Positions 1-5,935 of a DNA stretch of 9,190 nucleotides are shown in pieces. The stretch is from an uncultured Gemmatimonadota bacterium (GTDB lineage Bacteria; Gemmatimonadota; Gemmatimonadetes; Gemmatimonadales; Gemmatimonadaceae). The notes under the pieces are model-generated. The model was not told the DNA's origin and made no database searches. It saw nothing but the letters and a program-made list of their open reading frames with translations. Each line of letters begins with the position of its first letter. Position 1 is the stretch's first letter. A program made the position numbers and the translations under genes. Where the stretch lies: NCBI GenBank assembly GCA_946478895.1, contig CAMLDY010000100.1, positions 1 to 9,190 of the forward strand, given 5' to 3'.

Positions 1-103
1 TGACGAGCCATAACCAGTTCGGTGTGCCGTTAAAGGGAACGGAATCGTGCGTGAAACCACCGAGATGATTAGGCGAAAGTCGGGCCACCGGATGTTTCGC
101 CCG

Positions 104-125
104 GTCCGGCTGTTTGTGGCCGGAC
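104..125. repeat. Small GC-rich hairpin
   Basis: A perfect 7-bp inverted repeat (gtccggc at 104-110, gccggac at 119-125) with an 8-nt loop. There is no T-run after it, so it is not a clear intrinsic terminator. It may end an upstream transcript that enters from before the window. Otherwise 1-129 shows nothing I can assign; a 22-codon open frame running off the left edge to a stop at 66-68 is too short to judge. Confidence 0.35.
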
Positions 126-129
126 GGAT

Positions 130-324
130 CGACAAAAGGCAACTGAACGGGCGGGAGGCGTCGGTTGTGAAGGCGACAGGCGAGGGGTTACGACCGTGGG
201 ACGTTTCCGCGCGCCATTTACCTAAAGGCTACCTCATTTCGCGTCGCAGGTACGTCCCACGGTTGTAACCTGAAGCCGGGCGCCTGATCCCAGACGCCTC
301 CCGCCCGTTCAGTTGCCTTTGTCG
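130..324. repeat. ~195-bp imperfect palindromic element (MITE-like)
   Basis: Nested inverted repeats cover almost the whole stretch. The outer arms (130-162 and 293-324) match perfectly apart from a one-base length difference in an A/T run. A middle pair is caggcg at 177-182 with cgcctg at 281-286. The inner arms (186-204 and 252-270) are 19 bp with one mismatch. The centre, about 205-251, is unpaired or weakly paired. No protein-coding signal is convincing inside it. Its size and near-identical terminal arms fit a non-autonomous mobile element or another interspersed palindrome. It sits 24 bp beyond the stop of the M28 peptidase gene, so on the minus strand its RNA hairpin could also end or stabilise that transcript. 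No target-site duplication is evident. It shares no obvious sequence with elements A, B and C. Confidence 0.75.
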
Positions 325-348
325 AAAACTGTACGCCCGCCCCGATGC

Positions 349-2112
349 CTACTGAACGCACTCCCCGTTCGGATCCGGCTTCTGCTTGTCCACAACCGGC
401 CGATGGTCGAGGTTGGCCACGCGGGTGGCCAGATCGGCGACGTACTGCGCCACCCGAGCCATGCGATCGTAATCGATGTACTGCGGCTCGTCGGTCACCT
501 GATGGTAGTCGGCGTGCCCGCCGGTGGTGAAGAAGATGATCGGAATGCCGTAGCGCGCGTACTCGTAGTGATCGCTGCGGCAATAGATGTTGGAGGGATG
601 ACCGTTGGCATCCATTGCGTAATCGAACTTGAAGGGATGTTTCTCGCCGGTGTTGACCGACTCGGCGAGATCGCCGAGCTGGGTCGACAGACGGCGGGAG
701 CCAACCAGCTGGACGTAGTCGGGGCTGCCGTGATAACGGACGCCCTCCTTCGTGATGCCCGTGTTGTCAGCAGCAGCACCGCGACCCACCATGTCCATGT
801 TCAGCTGTGCGACGATCGAATCGCGCGGTACCGTGGGATGGTCGGTGTACCACTCGGAGCCGTAGAGGCCCTCTTCCTCGCCGACATGCCACACGAAAAG
901 CAGCGACCGTTTCGGCTTTACTTTCTGCGAGGCGAAGTACTGCGCAATCTCGAGCGCGCTCATACTTCCGGAGCCATCGTCGTCGGCGCCGTTGTAGATC
1001 GAATCCGGCCGCGAGGATGCGCCGTTCGACTGTCTGCGGATGTCGGCGATCAGCTTGTTGACCTCGGCTTGCTGGGCAGCGTCGAGCTGCGGCGGACGGT
1101 CGTCGGCGCCCCCGGTTCGGAATAGATGATTCACGACGTAAATCGAATCGTGCGCGACCGGGCGTGTGCTCCAGCCGATGTGGTCGTTGTGCGCGCCGAT
1201 CGCGACGTATTCATTGCGCAGCTTCGGATCGCTGCCCGGAATCATTGCGACGACGTTGCGCGCGGGAAATTCCGTCGGCGTCTCCACGAAGCGCGGGGTC
1301 GATGAAACCGTCGCACCGAGCTGGCCAACCTTCGCGGACGCGATGCTGCCGTTTACCAGAGCGTCCGCTACGCGCGCATTCACATACAGGAACGACGGCA
1401 GCTCGGGATCGGTTCCCTCCTTCAGCAGCTGACTCGGTTCCTGGAAGATCTGAATCATCTGCGGCGGCATAGCCTCGAGGCTCGCGACCGCGATACCGGC
1501 GGCGTTCGCGAAGTGGCGGGTGACGATGGCGCGGTTGACTCCGCCACCCGAGTTCTGGGTGACGCCGCTGGCGTTGATGCGGAGCACTACGATCTTGCCC
1601 GCTGTCGCGGCGGGATCGATCAGCGACGCTGAGTCACCCCAGGTCCCGCCAAAGATGGCCTGGGCTCCATTCAGACTGCGCGCGCCCGAGCCCTGGTCGC
1701 GCACGACGTAGTCGGTCCAGGGCGCGAACTCTGTTGAGCCGACGGTGAGCTTGCTGGCCGCGTCGAACGCGCGATCGACCACGTCCACTTTCTGAAAGAA
1801 CGTCCCATTGTCGCCGGCCGGTGTCAGTCCCATGCGTTTCAGTTCCGCGGCGATATACTCGACTCCCTTGACGTTCCCCGCCGTCGCGAGCAGGCGACCT
1901 TGCATCGAGTCGTCGGCGAAGATGAAGAGCCGGGTTCTAAGATCGGCGGCGGTGATCGCGCCGGTGGTCGGGGTCGGAGTGTGGGTGCGCGGCCGCATCA
2001 AGACGTCCCAGCTGGGCGGAGCACCGAGGTCGGGCGGAGTGGTCGCGGCTTGTTGGGCGCCGGCGACGGAGGCGAAAGCCAGGAGCGCGGACGTGATTAA
2101 CGTGGATTTCAT
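349..2112 (-). CDS. Secreted M28 family zinc metallopeptidase (aminopeptidase-like)
   Basis: A 587-residue exported peptidase predicted to use two zinc ions to remove N-terminal residues or cleave small peptides outside the cytoplasm. Residues 1-20 form a signal peptide (Lys2, hydrophobic core, AGA-QQ cleavage region). A protease-associated-like segment lies around 120-270. The M28 catalytic domain spans about 283-565 and all expected metal and catalytic positions are present: H308 (GAHNDH), the Asp run D377-D379 (GADDDGSG), the catalytic and ligand Glu pair E412/E413, D440 (LNMDMVG) and H537 (DYHQVTD). The segment between H308 and D377 is ~68 residues, much longer than in compact M28 enzymes, so an extra loop probably covers the active site. 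The start is the only Met that gives a signal peptide, and no purine-rich ribosome site precedes it. The gene appears monocistronic. M28 also includes carboxypeptidase-like members, so exact specificity is open. Confidence 0.93.
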   Translation of the reverse strand: MKSTLITSALLAFASVAGAQQAATTPPDLGAPPSWDVLMRPRTHTPTPTTGAITAADLRTRLFIFADDSMQGRLLATAGNVKGVEYIAAELKRMGLTPAGDNGTFFQKVDVVDRAFDAASKLTVGSTEFAPWTDYVVRDQGSGARSLNGAQAIFGGTWGDSASLIDPAATAGKIVVLRINASGVTQNSGGGVNRAIVTRHFANAAGIAVASLEAMPPQMIQIFQEPSQLLKEGTDPELPSFLYVNARVADALVNGSIASAKVGQLGATVSSTPRFVETPTEFPARNVVAMIPGSDPKLRNEYVAIGAHNDHIGWSTRPVAHDSIYVVNHLFRTGGADDRPPQLDAAQQAEVNKLIADIRRQSNGASSRPDSIYNGADDDGSGSMSALEIAQYFASQKVKPKRSLLFVWHVGEEEGLYGSEWYTDHPTVPRDSIVAQLNMDMVGRGAAADNTGITKEGVRYHGSPDYVQLVGSRRLSTQLGDLAESVNTGEKHPFKFDYAMDANGHPSNIYCRSDHYEYARYGIPIIFFTTGGHADYHQVTDEPQYIDYDRMARVAQYVADLATRVANLDHRPVVDKQKPDPNGECVQ

Positions 2113-2190
2113 GGCGAGGTTGGGGAGGGAGATGAGGGGTTAGACACCGGACGCCGGCGATTTGTTTGCGGTCAGTTGTCAGCGTTTCGG

Positions 2191-2196
2191 ATTATA
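2191..2196 (-). promoter_or_regulatory. Candidate -10 box for the M28 peptidase gene
   Basis: Read on the minus strand this is a perfect TATAAT, about 80 nt upstream of the peptidase start codon, in the otherwise featureless gap 2113-2210. No good -35 hexamer is seen at the usual spacing; that position falls at the edge of palindromic element A (from 2211). If it is real, the transcript has a C-rich leader of roughly 70 nt without an obvious Shine-Dalgarno sequence. Confidence 0.4.
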
Positions 2197-2210
2197 GGGG
2201 TGGGCGCGTG

Positions 2211-2588
2211 GCGGGCCAGCTCTCGTACATAAGCGGGCAGCGGCAAGCTTTACAGCTTGCTACGCTGATGGCTTGTCGCGGGTTTCGGACCTGGCCGCTT
2301 CGGGTACATCTAACAATACTGAAGCACGGAGCCGTCACCTGCTGAGCAGCTATGCCCAGAGCACGTCACGTTCAGATCTTTTCGCGCTTCCAGTTGCGGA
2401 CTAGGGCGACGAGACACGATGCGCCCCGAGAGCTCTCGGCGTAGCAGCTCTCCCGCGATCGGCTCCGTGCGTTCTTTCATGTGGTGGCCAGCCGAAGCGC
2501 CCGACGCTGTACGCGGAGAAACCAACAAACAGCTGTCGGCGTAGCTGCTGTGAGGCTTGCAGCTGCCCGCTTATGTATTGTTAGGTGT
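2211..2588. repeat. Palindromic element A: a ~188-bp copy nested in a second ~190-bp copy
   Basis: A long imperfect palindrome fills most of the gap between the divergent peptidase and ATP-grasp genes. The outer arms (2211-2304 and 2493-2588) carry the family end motif aagcgggcag (2231-2240, inverted at 2563-2572) followed by related gctacgc-containing arms. They also pair next to the inner copy (cgcttcgg 2296-2303 with ccgaagcg 2492-2499). The inner part, about 2305-2492, is itself palindromic (gcacggagccg 2324-2334 with its exact inverse at 2460-2470). In reverse orientation it aligns along its length with element B, including the shared terminus gctggccaccacatgaaag. Removing the inner copy leaves about 190 bp, the size of element B, so one copy probably inserted into the centre of another. 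An open frame crossing the inner copy on the minus strand (2310-2528) is interrupted in copy B and is not called as a gene. Confidence 0.75.
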
Positions 2589-2626
2589 TGACGAAGCGCC
2601 CGACTTTATCCGCCGAGACCGCCAGA

Positions 2627-3727
2627 ATGTCTGCCCCGATCGCGATCTACTACGAGCACCCCGACTGGTTCAAACCCCTCTTCGCCGAGCTCGATCGTCG
2701 CGGCGTTCCGTACGTGCGGATCGATGCGACCTCGCACTTTTACGATCCGTCGGAAACGACGTCACCGTATTCACTCGTATTCAATCGCGCCAGTCCGTCG
2801 GCGTACATGCGCGGACACGGGCAGGTCACCTTTCACACCCTTAGCTGGCTGCGCCACCTCGAGCGCATCGGTGTCCCGGTAGTGAACGGCGCCGACGTTT
2901 ACGAGATGGAGACCTCGAAGGCGCTACAGCTCGAGATCCTCGAGGAGCTCGCGCTGCCGTACCCGAGAGCGCGCGTGATCAACGATGCAGCGCAGGCAGC
3001 GGAGGCGGCGCGCGGCCTGCGCTTCCCGGTGATCGTCAAGGCGAACATCGGTGGCAGCGGGGCCGGGATCACCCGATTCGACGACGCCGCTTCGCTCGCC
3101 ACCGCGGCGCGCGCGGGGACGATTGGCCTCGGCATCGACAACGTCGCGCTCGTGCAGGAGCTCGCTCCACTTCGCGACGCGCACATCACCCGCGTCGAAG
3201 TCTTGAACGGAAAATTCCTGTACGCGATCAACGTCTATCCGGCCGAGGATTCGTTCAACCTTTGCCCGGCCGACATCTGCCAGACGACCGACGGCCAGCA
3301 GCTTTCGCGGACTGCCTGCGCGGTCGACGCCGTTAAGAACGGAATGCGAGTCGAACAGTTCACGCCCCCGCGCGAGATCGTGCGCCAGGTCGAGCACATC
3401 GCGCAGCGTGTGAAGCTCGACGTCGGCGGCATCGAGTATCTGATCGACGACCGCGATGGCAAGCCTTACTACTACGACATCAACGCGCTGTCGAATTTCG
3501 TCGCCGATGCGCGCAACGTGGTCGGCTTCGATCCGTTCGAGAGGCTCGTTGATTATCTGGAGGAGCGGGCGGGCGGACTGGATTCGGGAGGCGGGAAGCT
3601 GGAGACGGGAGGCGCAATGCGCGCAGCGCTCGACGACCGCGCTCTCACTTCCAGCATGGACGGAGACCCTGCCTCGCGCGCTGCGCAGCCCGCTTCCCGC
3701 CTCCCGCTTCCCGCTTCCCGCCAATGA
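2627..3727 (+). CDS. ATP-grasp ligase (RimK-like)
   Basis: A 366-residue cytoplasmic ATP-grasp enzyme, expected to activate a carboxylate as an acyl phosphate and join it to an amine or other nucleophile; the substrate is unknown. Residues 1-95 form a Rossmann-like pre-ATP-grasp domain. ATP-binding features follow: K138 in FPVIVKAN, a glycine-rich loop at 142-147, the adenine-side hinge E177 (VQELA), and metal ligands E270 (GIEYLID) and N286 (YYYDINALSNF). I chose the ATG at 2627 because MSAPIAIYYEHP begins the conserved fold; the in-frame GTG at 2585 lies in the end of element A. The ribosome site is weak. Conserved sequence ends near residue 315. The last ~50 residues are low complexity, with PASR three times at 7-residue spacing, and are encoded by an inverted repeat. 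The stop overlaps the next gene's start (ATGA), so the two are probably co-translated. RimK-type peptide ligase is the best general class. Confidence 0.88.
   Translation: MSAPIAIYYEHPDWFKPLFAELDRRGVPYVRIDATSHFYDPSETTSPYSLVFNRASPSAYMRGHGQVTFHTLSWLRHLERIGVPVVNGADVYEMETSKALQLEILEELALPYPRARVINDAAQAAEAARGLRFPVIVKANIGGSGAGITRFDDAASLATAARAGTIGLGIDNVALVQELAPLRDAHITRVEVLNGKFLYAINVYPAEDSFNLCPADICQTTDGQQLSRTACAVDAVKNGMRVEQFTPPREIVRQVEHIAQRVKLDVGGIEYLIDDRDGKPYYYDINALSNFVADARNVVGFDPFERLVDYLEERAGGLDSGGGKLETGGAMRAALDDRALTSSMDGDPASRAAQPASRLPLPASRQ
3585..3706. repeat. Inverted repeat of the cgggaggcgggaagc type inside the ATP-grasp gene end
   Basis: A perfect 15-bp inverted repeat (3585-3599 and 3692-3706). 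The right arm continues into further gcttccc units up to 3719. Another gggaggc unit lies just inside the left arm, and gcgcagcgc-type pairing lies between the arms. It is read through as coding sequence and makes the Gly- and PASR-rich tail of the ATP-grasp protein. It ends a few bases before the start codon of the monooxygenase, so in mRNA the hairpin would lie directly over the junction between the two genes. It looks like an inserted interspersed repeat rather than ancestral coding sequence. Confidence 0.7.
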
Positions 3728-4788
3728 GATACGGCTACTGGCTCCCCGTCTTCGGCGGCTGGCTGCGCAACGTACCCGACGAGGGTATGACCGCCAGCTG
3801 GGATTACGTGAAGCGACTCGCGCAGCGCAGCGAGCAGATTGGCTACGACATCACGTTAATAGCCGAGCTGTTCATGAACGACATCAAGGGCATCGACTCC
3901 AACTCGCTCGAGGCGTGGTCGACGGCTGCGGCGCTCGCGGCGGTGACCGAGCGACTCGAGCTGATGGTCGCGGTCCGGCCGACGTTTCACGAGCCCGCGA
4001 TCTTCGCCAAGCAGGCCGCCAACATCGACCACATCTCGAACGGCCGGCTCGCGCTCAACGTCGTATCGTCGTGGTGGAAGGACGAGGCGCGCCGCTACGG
4101 TATTCACTTCGAGGAGCACGACGACCGTTACGCGCGAACCGACGAGTGGCTGCGCGTCGTCAACGGAACGTGGAATGAGGCGCGCTTCAGCCACAGCGGC
4201 AAGCACTACAAGGTCGAGGAGACGATCCTCGAGCCCAAACCCGGGCGCCGGCCGCGGCCGACCATTTATGCCGGCGGCGAAAGTGCGGCCGCCAAGGAGC
4301 TGATCTCACGCGCCTGCGATGCTTACGTGATGCACGGAGATCCACCCGAGCGCGTCGCGCCCAAGATCGCCGACATGATCGCGCGCAGAGAGAAGCTCGG
4401 ACTCGGCCCGATGCAGTACGGCGTCGCCGCCTACGCGGTCGTGCGTGACACGGAGGAGGAAGCGAAGGAAGAGCTCACCCGTATCACCAACGTCCAACCG
4501 GGGTCGCCGGGCTACCAGAATTATCAGGACTGGATCGCTCACACTGCTCTGGAGCAGCAGGTCTCGCTCGAGGATTACTCGGTCTCGAACCGCGGACTCC
4601 GCGCCGGCCTCGTCGGAACGCCCGAGCAGGTCGCCGACCGGGTCCGCGAGTTCGAGTCGGTCGGGGTGGATCTCTTGTTACTCCAGTTCAGTCCGCAGCT
4701 GGAGGAGATGGAAAGATTCTCTGAAACTGTGATGCCCTTGGTAGCATCTCGGCGTACGGACTCGGCAGCGGTGCTGGCCACCACATGA
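3724..4788 (+). CDS. LLM-class FMN-dependent monooxygenase (SsuD/SfnG-like)
   Basis: A 354-residue luciferase-like TIM-barrel flavoenzyme, expected to use reduced FMN from a separate reductase and O2 to oxidise a small substrate. The sequence resembles alkanesulfonate and dimethyl-sulfone monooxygenases: MRYGYWLPVFGGWL at the N-terminus, NVVSSWWKDEARRYG (112-126), EHDDRYARTDEWLR (131-144), the AGGES phosphate-binding region (183-187) and the C-terminal GTPEQVADRVREF segment (298-310). The substrate cannot be read from the sequence, and no SsuE-like reductase, sulfonate transporter or sulfur-starvation gene is present, so a role with the upstream ATP-grasp ligase is as likely as sulfur scavenging. 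The start codon overlaps the ligase stop by ATGA and is preceded only by a C-rich repeat without a Shine-Dalgarno, which implies translational coupling. The last codons (VLATT) and the stop lie within palindromic element B. Confidence 0.9.
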   Translation: MRYGYWLPVFGGWLRNVPDEGMTASWDYVKRLAQRSEQIGYDITLIAELFMNDIKGIDSNSLEAWSTAAALAAVTERLELMVAVRPTFHEPAIFAKQAANIDHISNGRLALNVVSSWWKDEARRYGIHFEEHDDRYARTDEWLRVVNGTWNEARFSHSGKHYKVEETILEPKPGRRPRPTIYAGGESAAAKELISRACDAYVMHGDPPERVAPKIADMIARREKLGLGPMQYGVAAYAVVRDTEEEAKEELTRITNVQPGSPGYQNYQDWIAHTALEQQVSLEDYSVSNRGLRAGLVGTPEQVADRVREFESVGVDLLLLQFSPQLEEMERFSETVMPLVASRRTDSAAVLATT

Positions 4789-4963
4789 AAGGAAGCGGGC
4801 AGCTGCAAGCGTAACAGCTGCTACGCTGACAGCTCTCGGGAAACATCGCGTCTCGCCGTCCGAGTCCGCAGTTGGAATGGCGAAGAGATGTGGACGTGCC
4901 GTGCTGTGGGCGTAGCTGCTGTAAAGCTTGCAGCTGCCCGCTTATGTACGAGAGGTGGCCAGC
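4773..4963. repeat. Palindromic element B (191 bp, complete copy)
   Basis: The cleanest member of the repeat family. The termini are gctggccacc at 4773-4782 and its inverse at 4954-4963. Within them is a perfect 18-bp inverted pair (4793-4810 with 4926-4943), then agctgctacgc with one mismatch (4816-4826 with 4910-4920). The central ~80 bp aligns with the inner copy of element A in reverse orientation, so the core is conserved and not just the ends. The element contains the monooxygenase stop codon and lies between convergent genes, where its hairpin could act as a terminator in both directions; there is no T-run. No transposase is encoded, so if mobile it must be moved in trans. Confidence 0.8.
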
Positions 4964-4990
4964 TAGGCGATCAGGTCCTGGAACCCGAGA

Positions 4991-5746
4991 CTAGGAAATA
5001 AGCTCCGCCTGCCGCGACTTGACCGTCCGATAACACTCGCACGCCGCCTTCTCGAGCCCAGGCCGATCGACAACGGCGATCATCCCTCGACTGTGGCCGA
5101 TCAGGCCCGCCTTCTCCAAAGCCCCCATCGCAACCGTCACCCCCGGCCTGCGCACCCCGAGCATCTCGGCGAGGAATTCCTGGGTCAGGTTGAATTCGTC
5201 GCGGCCGACGCGGTCCTGCGACATCAATAGCCAGCGCGCGCAGCGCTGCTCGATTACATGCAGGCGATTGCACGCCGCCGACTGCGAGACGGTCTCGAAG
5301 ATCAGCTGGGAGTAGCGGTGCAGGAGCCGGCCGAAGTTCTCGCAGCTGACCGCGAGCTCCCGAAAGTCTTCGGAACGGAGCCGCCACGCCTGTCCCGTGA
5401 TCTGTCCCACGCCCTTGAGCCGCGACGCGTCCACGCCGTGAAAGACCGCGACGCCGGCGAATCCATCGCTCCCGATCGTCATCGCCTCCACCGCATCACC
5501 ATTCTCCAGCTCGGTCACCAGCGAGATGACGCAGTTCTCCGGGAAGTACACGTGCCGGATCGCCTCGCCGCGCCGGAAAATGACCTCCTTCGACCTGACC
5601 GCGACGTCCTGGGCCTGGCCAAGGACGGTCTCGAGCTCGGACTGTGGGAGCAGGCGGAGAAGCTGGTTGCGGACCGTCCGTGGGATGCCGGCCACCGGCA
5701 AGGCGTCGTTGACCGTCGAGGTCGGGGCGATTGTTGGAGCTGCCAT
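4991..5746 (-). CDS. Crp/Fnr family transcriptional regulator
   Basis: A 251-residue DNA-binding regulator. A cyclic-nucleotide-binding-type beta-barrel spans about residues 35-130 (VIFRRGEAIRHVYFPENCVISLV and following strands), a dimerisation helix about 135-165, and a winged helix-turn-helix about 165-235 with LTQEFLAEMLGVRRPGVTVAM as the helix-turn-helix core. The classic cAMP-contact signature is absent: the corresponding stretch reads MTIGSDGFAGVAVFHG. The four-cysteine iron-sulfur pattern of Fnr is also missing, so the ligand is unknown or there is none. The start is the only Met near the N-terminus; the first ~20 residues are Ala/Thr/Pro rich and probably disordered. The gene is divergent from the ATPase fusion and converges on the monooxygenase across element B. 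A palindrome of Crp-site geometry lies 43 bp upstream of its start, suggesting autoregulation. Confidence 0.9.
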   Translation of the reverse strand: MAAPTIAPTSTVNDALPVAGIPRTVRNQLLRLLPQSELETVLGQAQDVAVRSKEVIFRRGEAIRHVYFPENCVISLVTELENGDAVEAMTIGSDGFAGVAVFHGVDASRLKGVGQITGQAWRLRSEDFRELAVSCENFGRLLHRYSQLIFETVSQSAACNRLHVIEQRCARWLLMSQDRVGRDEFNLTQEFLAEMLGVRRPGVTVAMGALEKAGLIGHSRGMIAVVDRPGLEKAACECYRTVKSRQAELIS

Positions 5747-5780
5747 GTTGGCCCGGATTGTCCAGGTGGAAATAGATGAC

Positions 5781-5811
5781 GGGTCGTCTGTCAGCGTGCT
5801 GACAGCGACCC
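5781..5811. promoter_or_regulatory. 31-bp palindrome with Crp-type operator geometry
   Basis: Two 13-bp arms, gggtcg + ctgtcag and ctgacag + cgaccc, are separated by cgtg, with a single unpaired T at 5787. The core reads TGTCA-N6-TGACA (5789-5804), the same half-site length and spacing as the Crp consensus TGTGA-N6-TCACA with one base changed in each half. It lies in the divergent region between the Crp-like gene and the ATPase fusion, so binding there could control both. The alternative is an mRNA hairpin in a 5' leader. Confidence 0.55.
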
Positions 5812-5815
5812 GCGA

Positions 5816-5833
5816 GGTACGTTTGCAAGTACC
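5816..5833. promoter_or_regulatory. Second small palindrome in the divergent region
   Basis: ggtac at 5816-5820 and gtacc at 5829-5833 are separated by 8 bp, immediately next to the larger palindrome. It could be a second, weaker protein-binding site. Five-base arms of this kind also arise by chance, so the support is slight. Confidence 0.25.
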
Positions 5834-5897
5834 GAACCTTGGCCCGGCGCCGTGTTATCTTCGAGGGGTCGAAACAGTCATTTAGTCGACCTGCCAC

Positions 5898-5903
5898 TAT
5901 AGA
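5898..5903 (+). promoter_or_regulatory. Possible -10 element for the ATPase fusion gene
   Basis: TATAGA lies 32 bp before the ATG. A poor -35 (cagtca, 5875-5880) stands at 17-bp spacing. The ribosome site is ambiguous: GGAAG at 5929-5933 is only 2 nt from the ATG, and AGGAAG at 5914-5919 is 16 nt away, so neither is well placed. Confidence 0.3.
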
Positions 5904-5935
5904 GCAGCAGGACAGGAAGTGCCCCACCGGAAGCC

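Noticed and set aside
47..268. A 73-codon open frame on the plus strand near the left edge
   Set aside because: It runs through the left half of the 130-324 palindrome, has no ribosome site and shows no recognisable protein features. An equally open frame exists on the other strand.
2310..2528. A 72-codon minus-strand open frame inside element A
   Set aside because: It lies wholly in repeat sequence. The homologous frame in element B is stopped after nine codons from the shared ATG, so it is not conserved as a protein.
2211..2588. Calling element A an integron attC site
   Set aside because: The spacing between the R''-like and R'-like boxes is far too long, and related elements B and C lack the boxes. 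It is kept only as a low-interest finding.
2585..2626. GTG at 2585 as the start of the ATP-grasp gene
   Set aside because: It would add 14 residues encoded partly by the end of element A. The ATG at 2627 matches the start of the conserved fold.
3724..4788. Naming the monooxygenase ssuD or sfnG
   Set aside because: It resembles both groups, but there is no sulfonate or sulfone gene context and no residue-level basis for choosing a substrate.
4773..4963. Calling element B an insertion sequence or an intrinsic terminator
   Set aside because: It has no transposase frame and no T-run after a hairpin. It is described as a palindromic repeat only.
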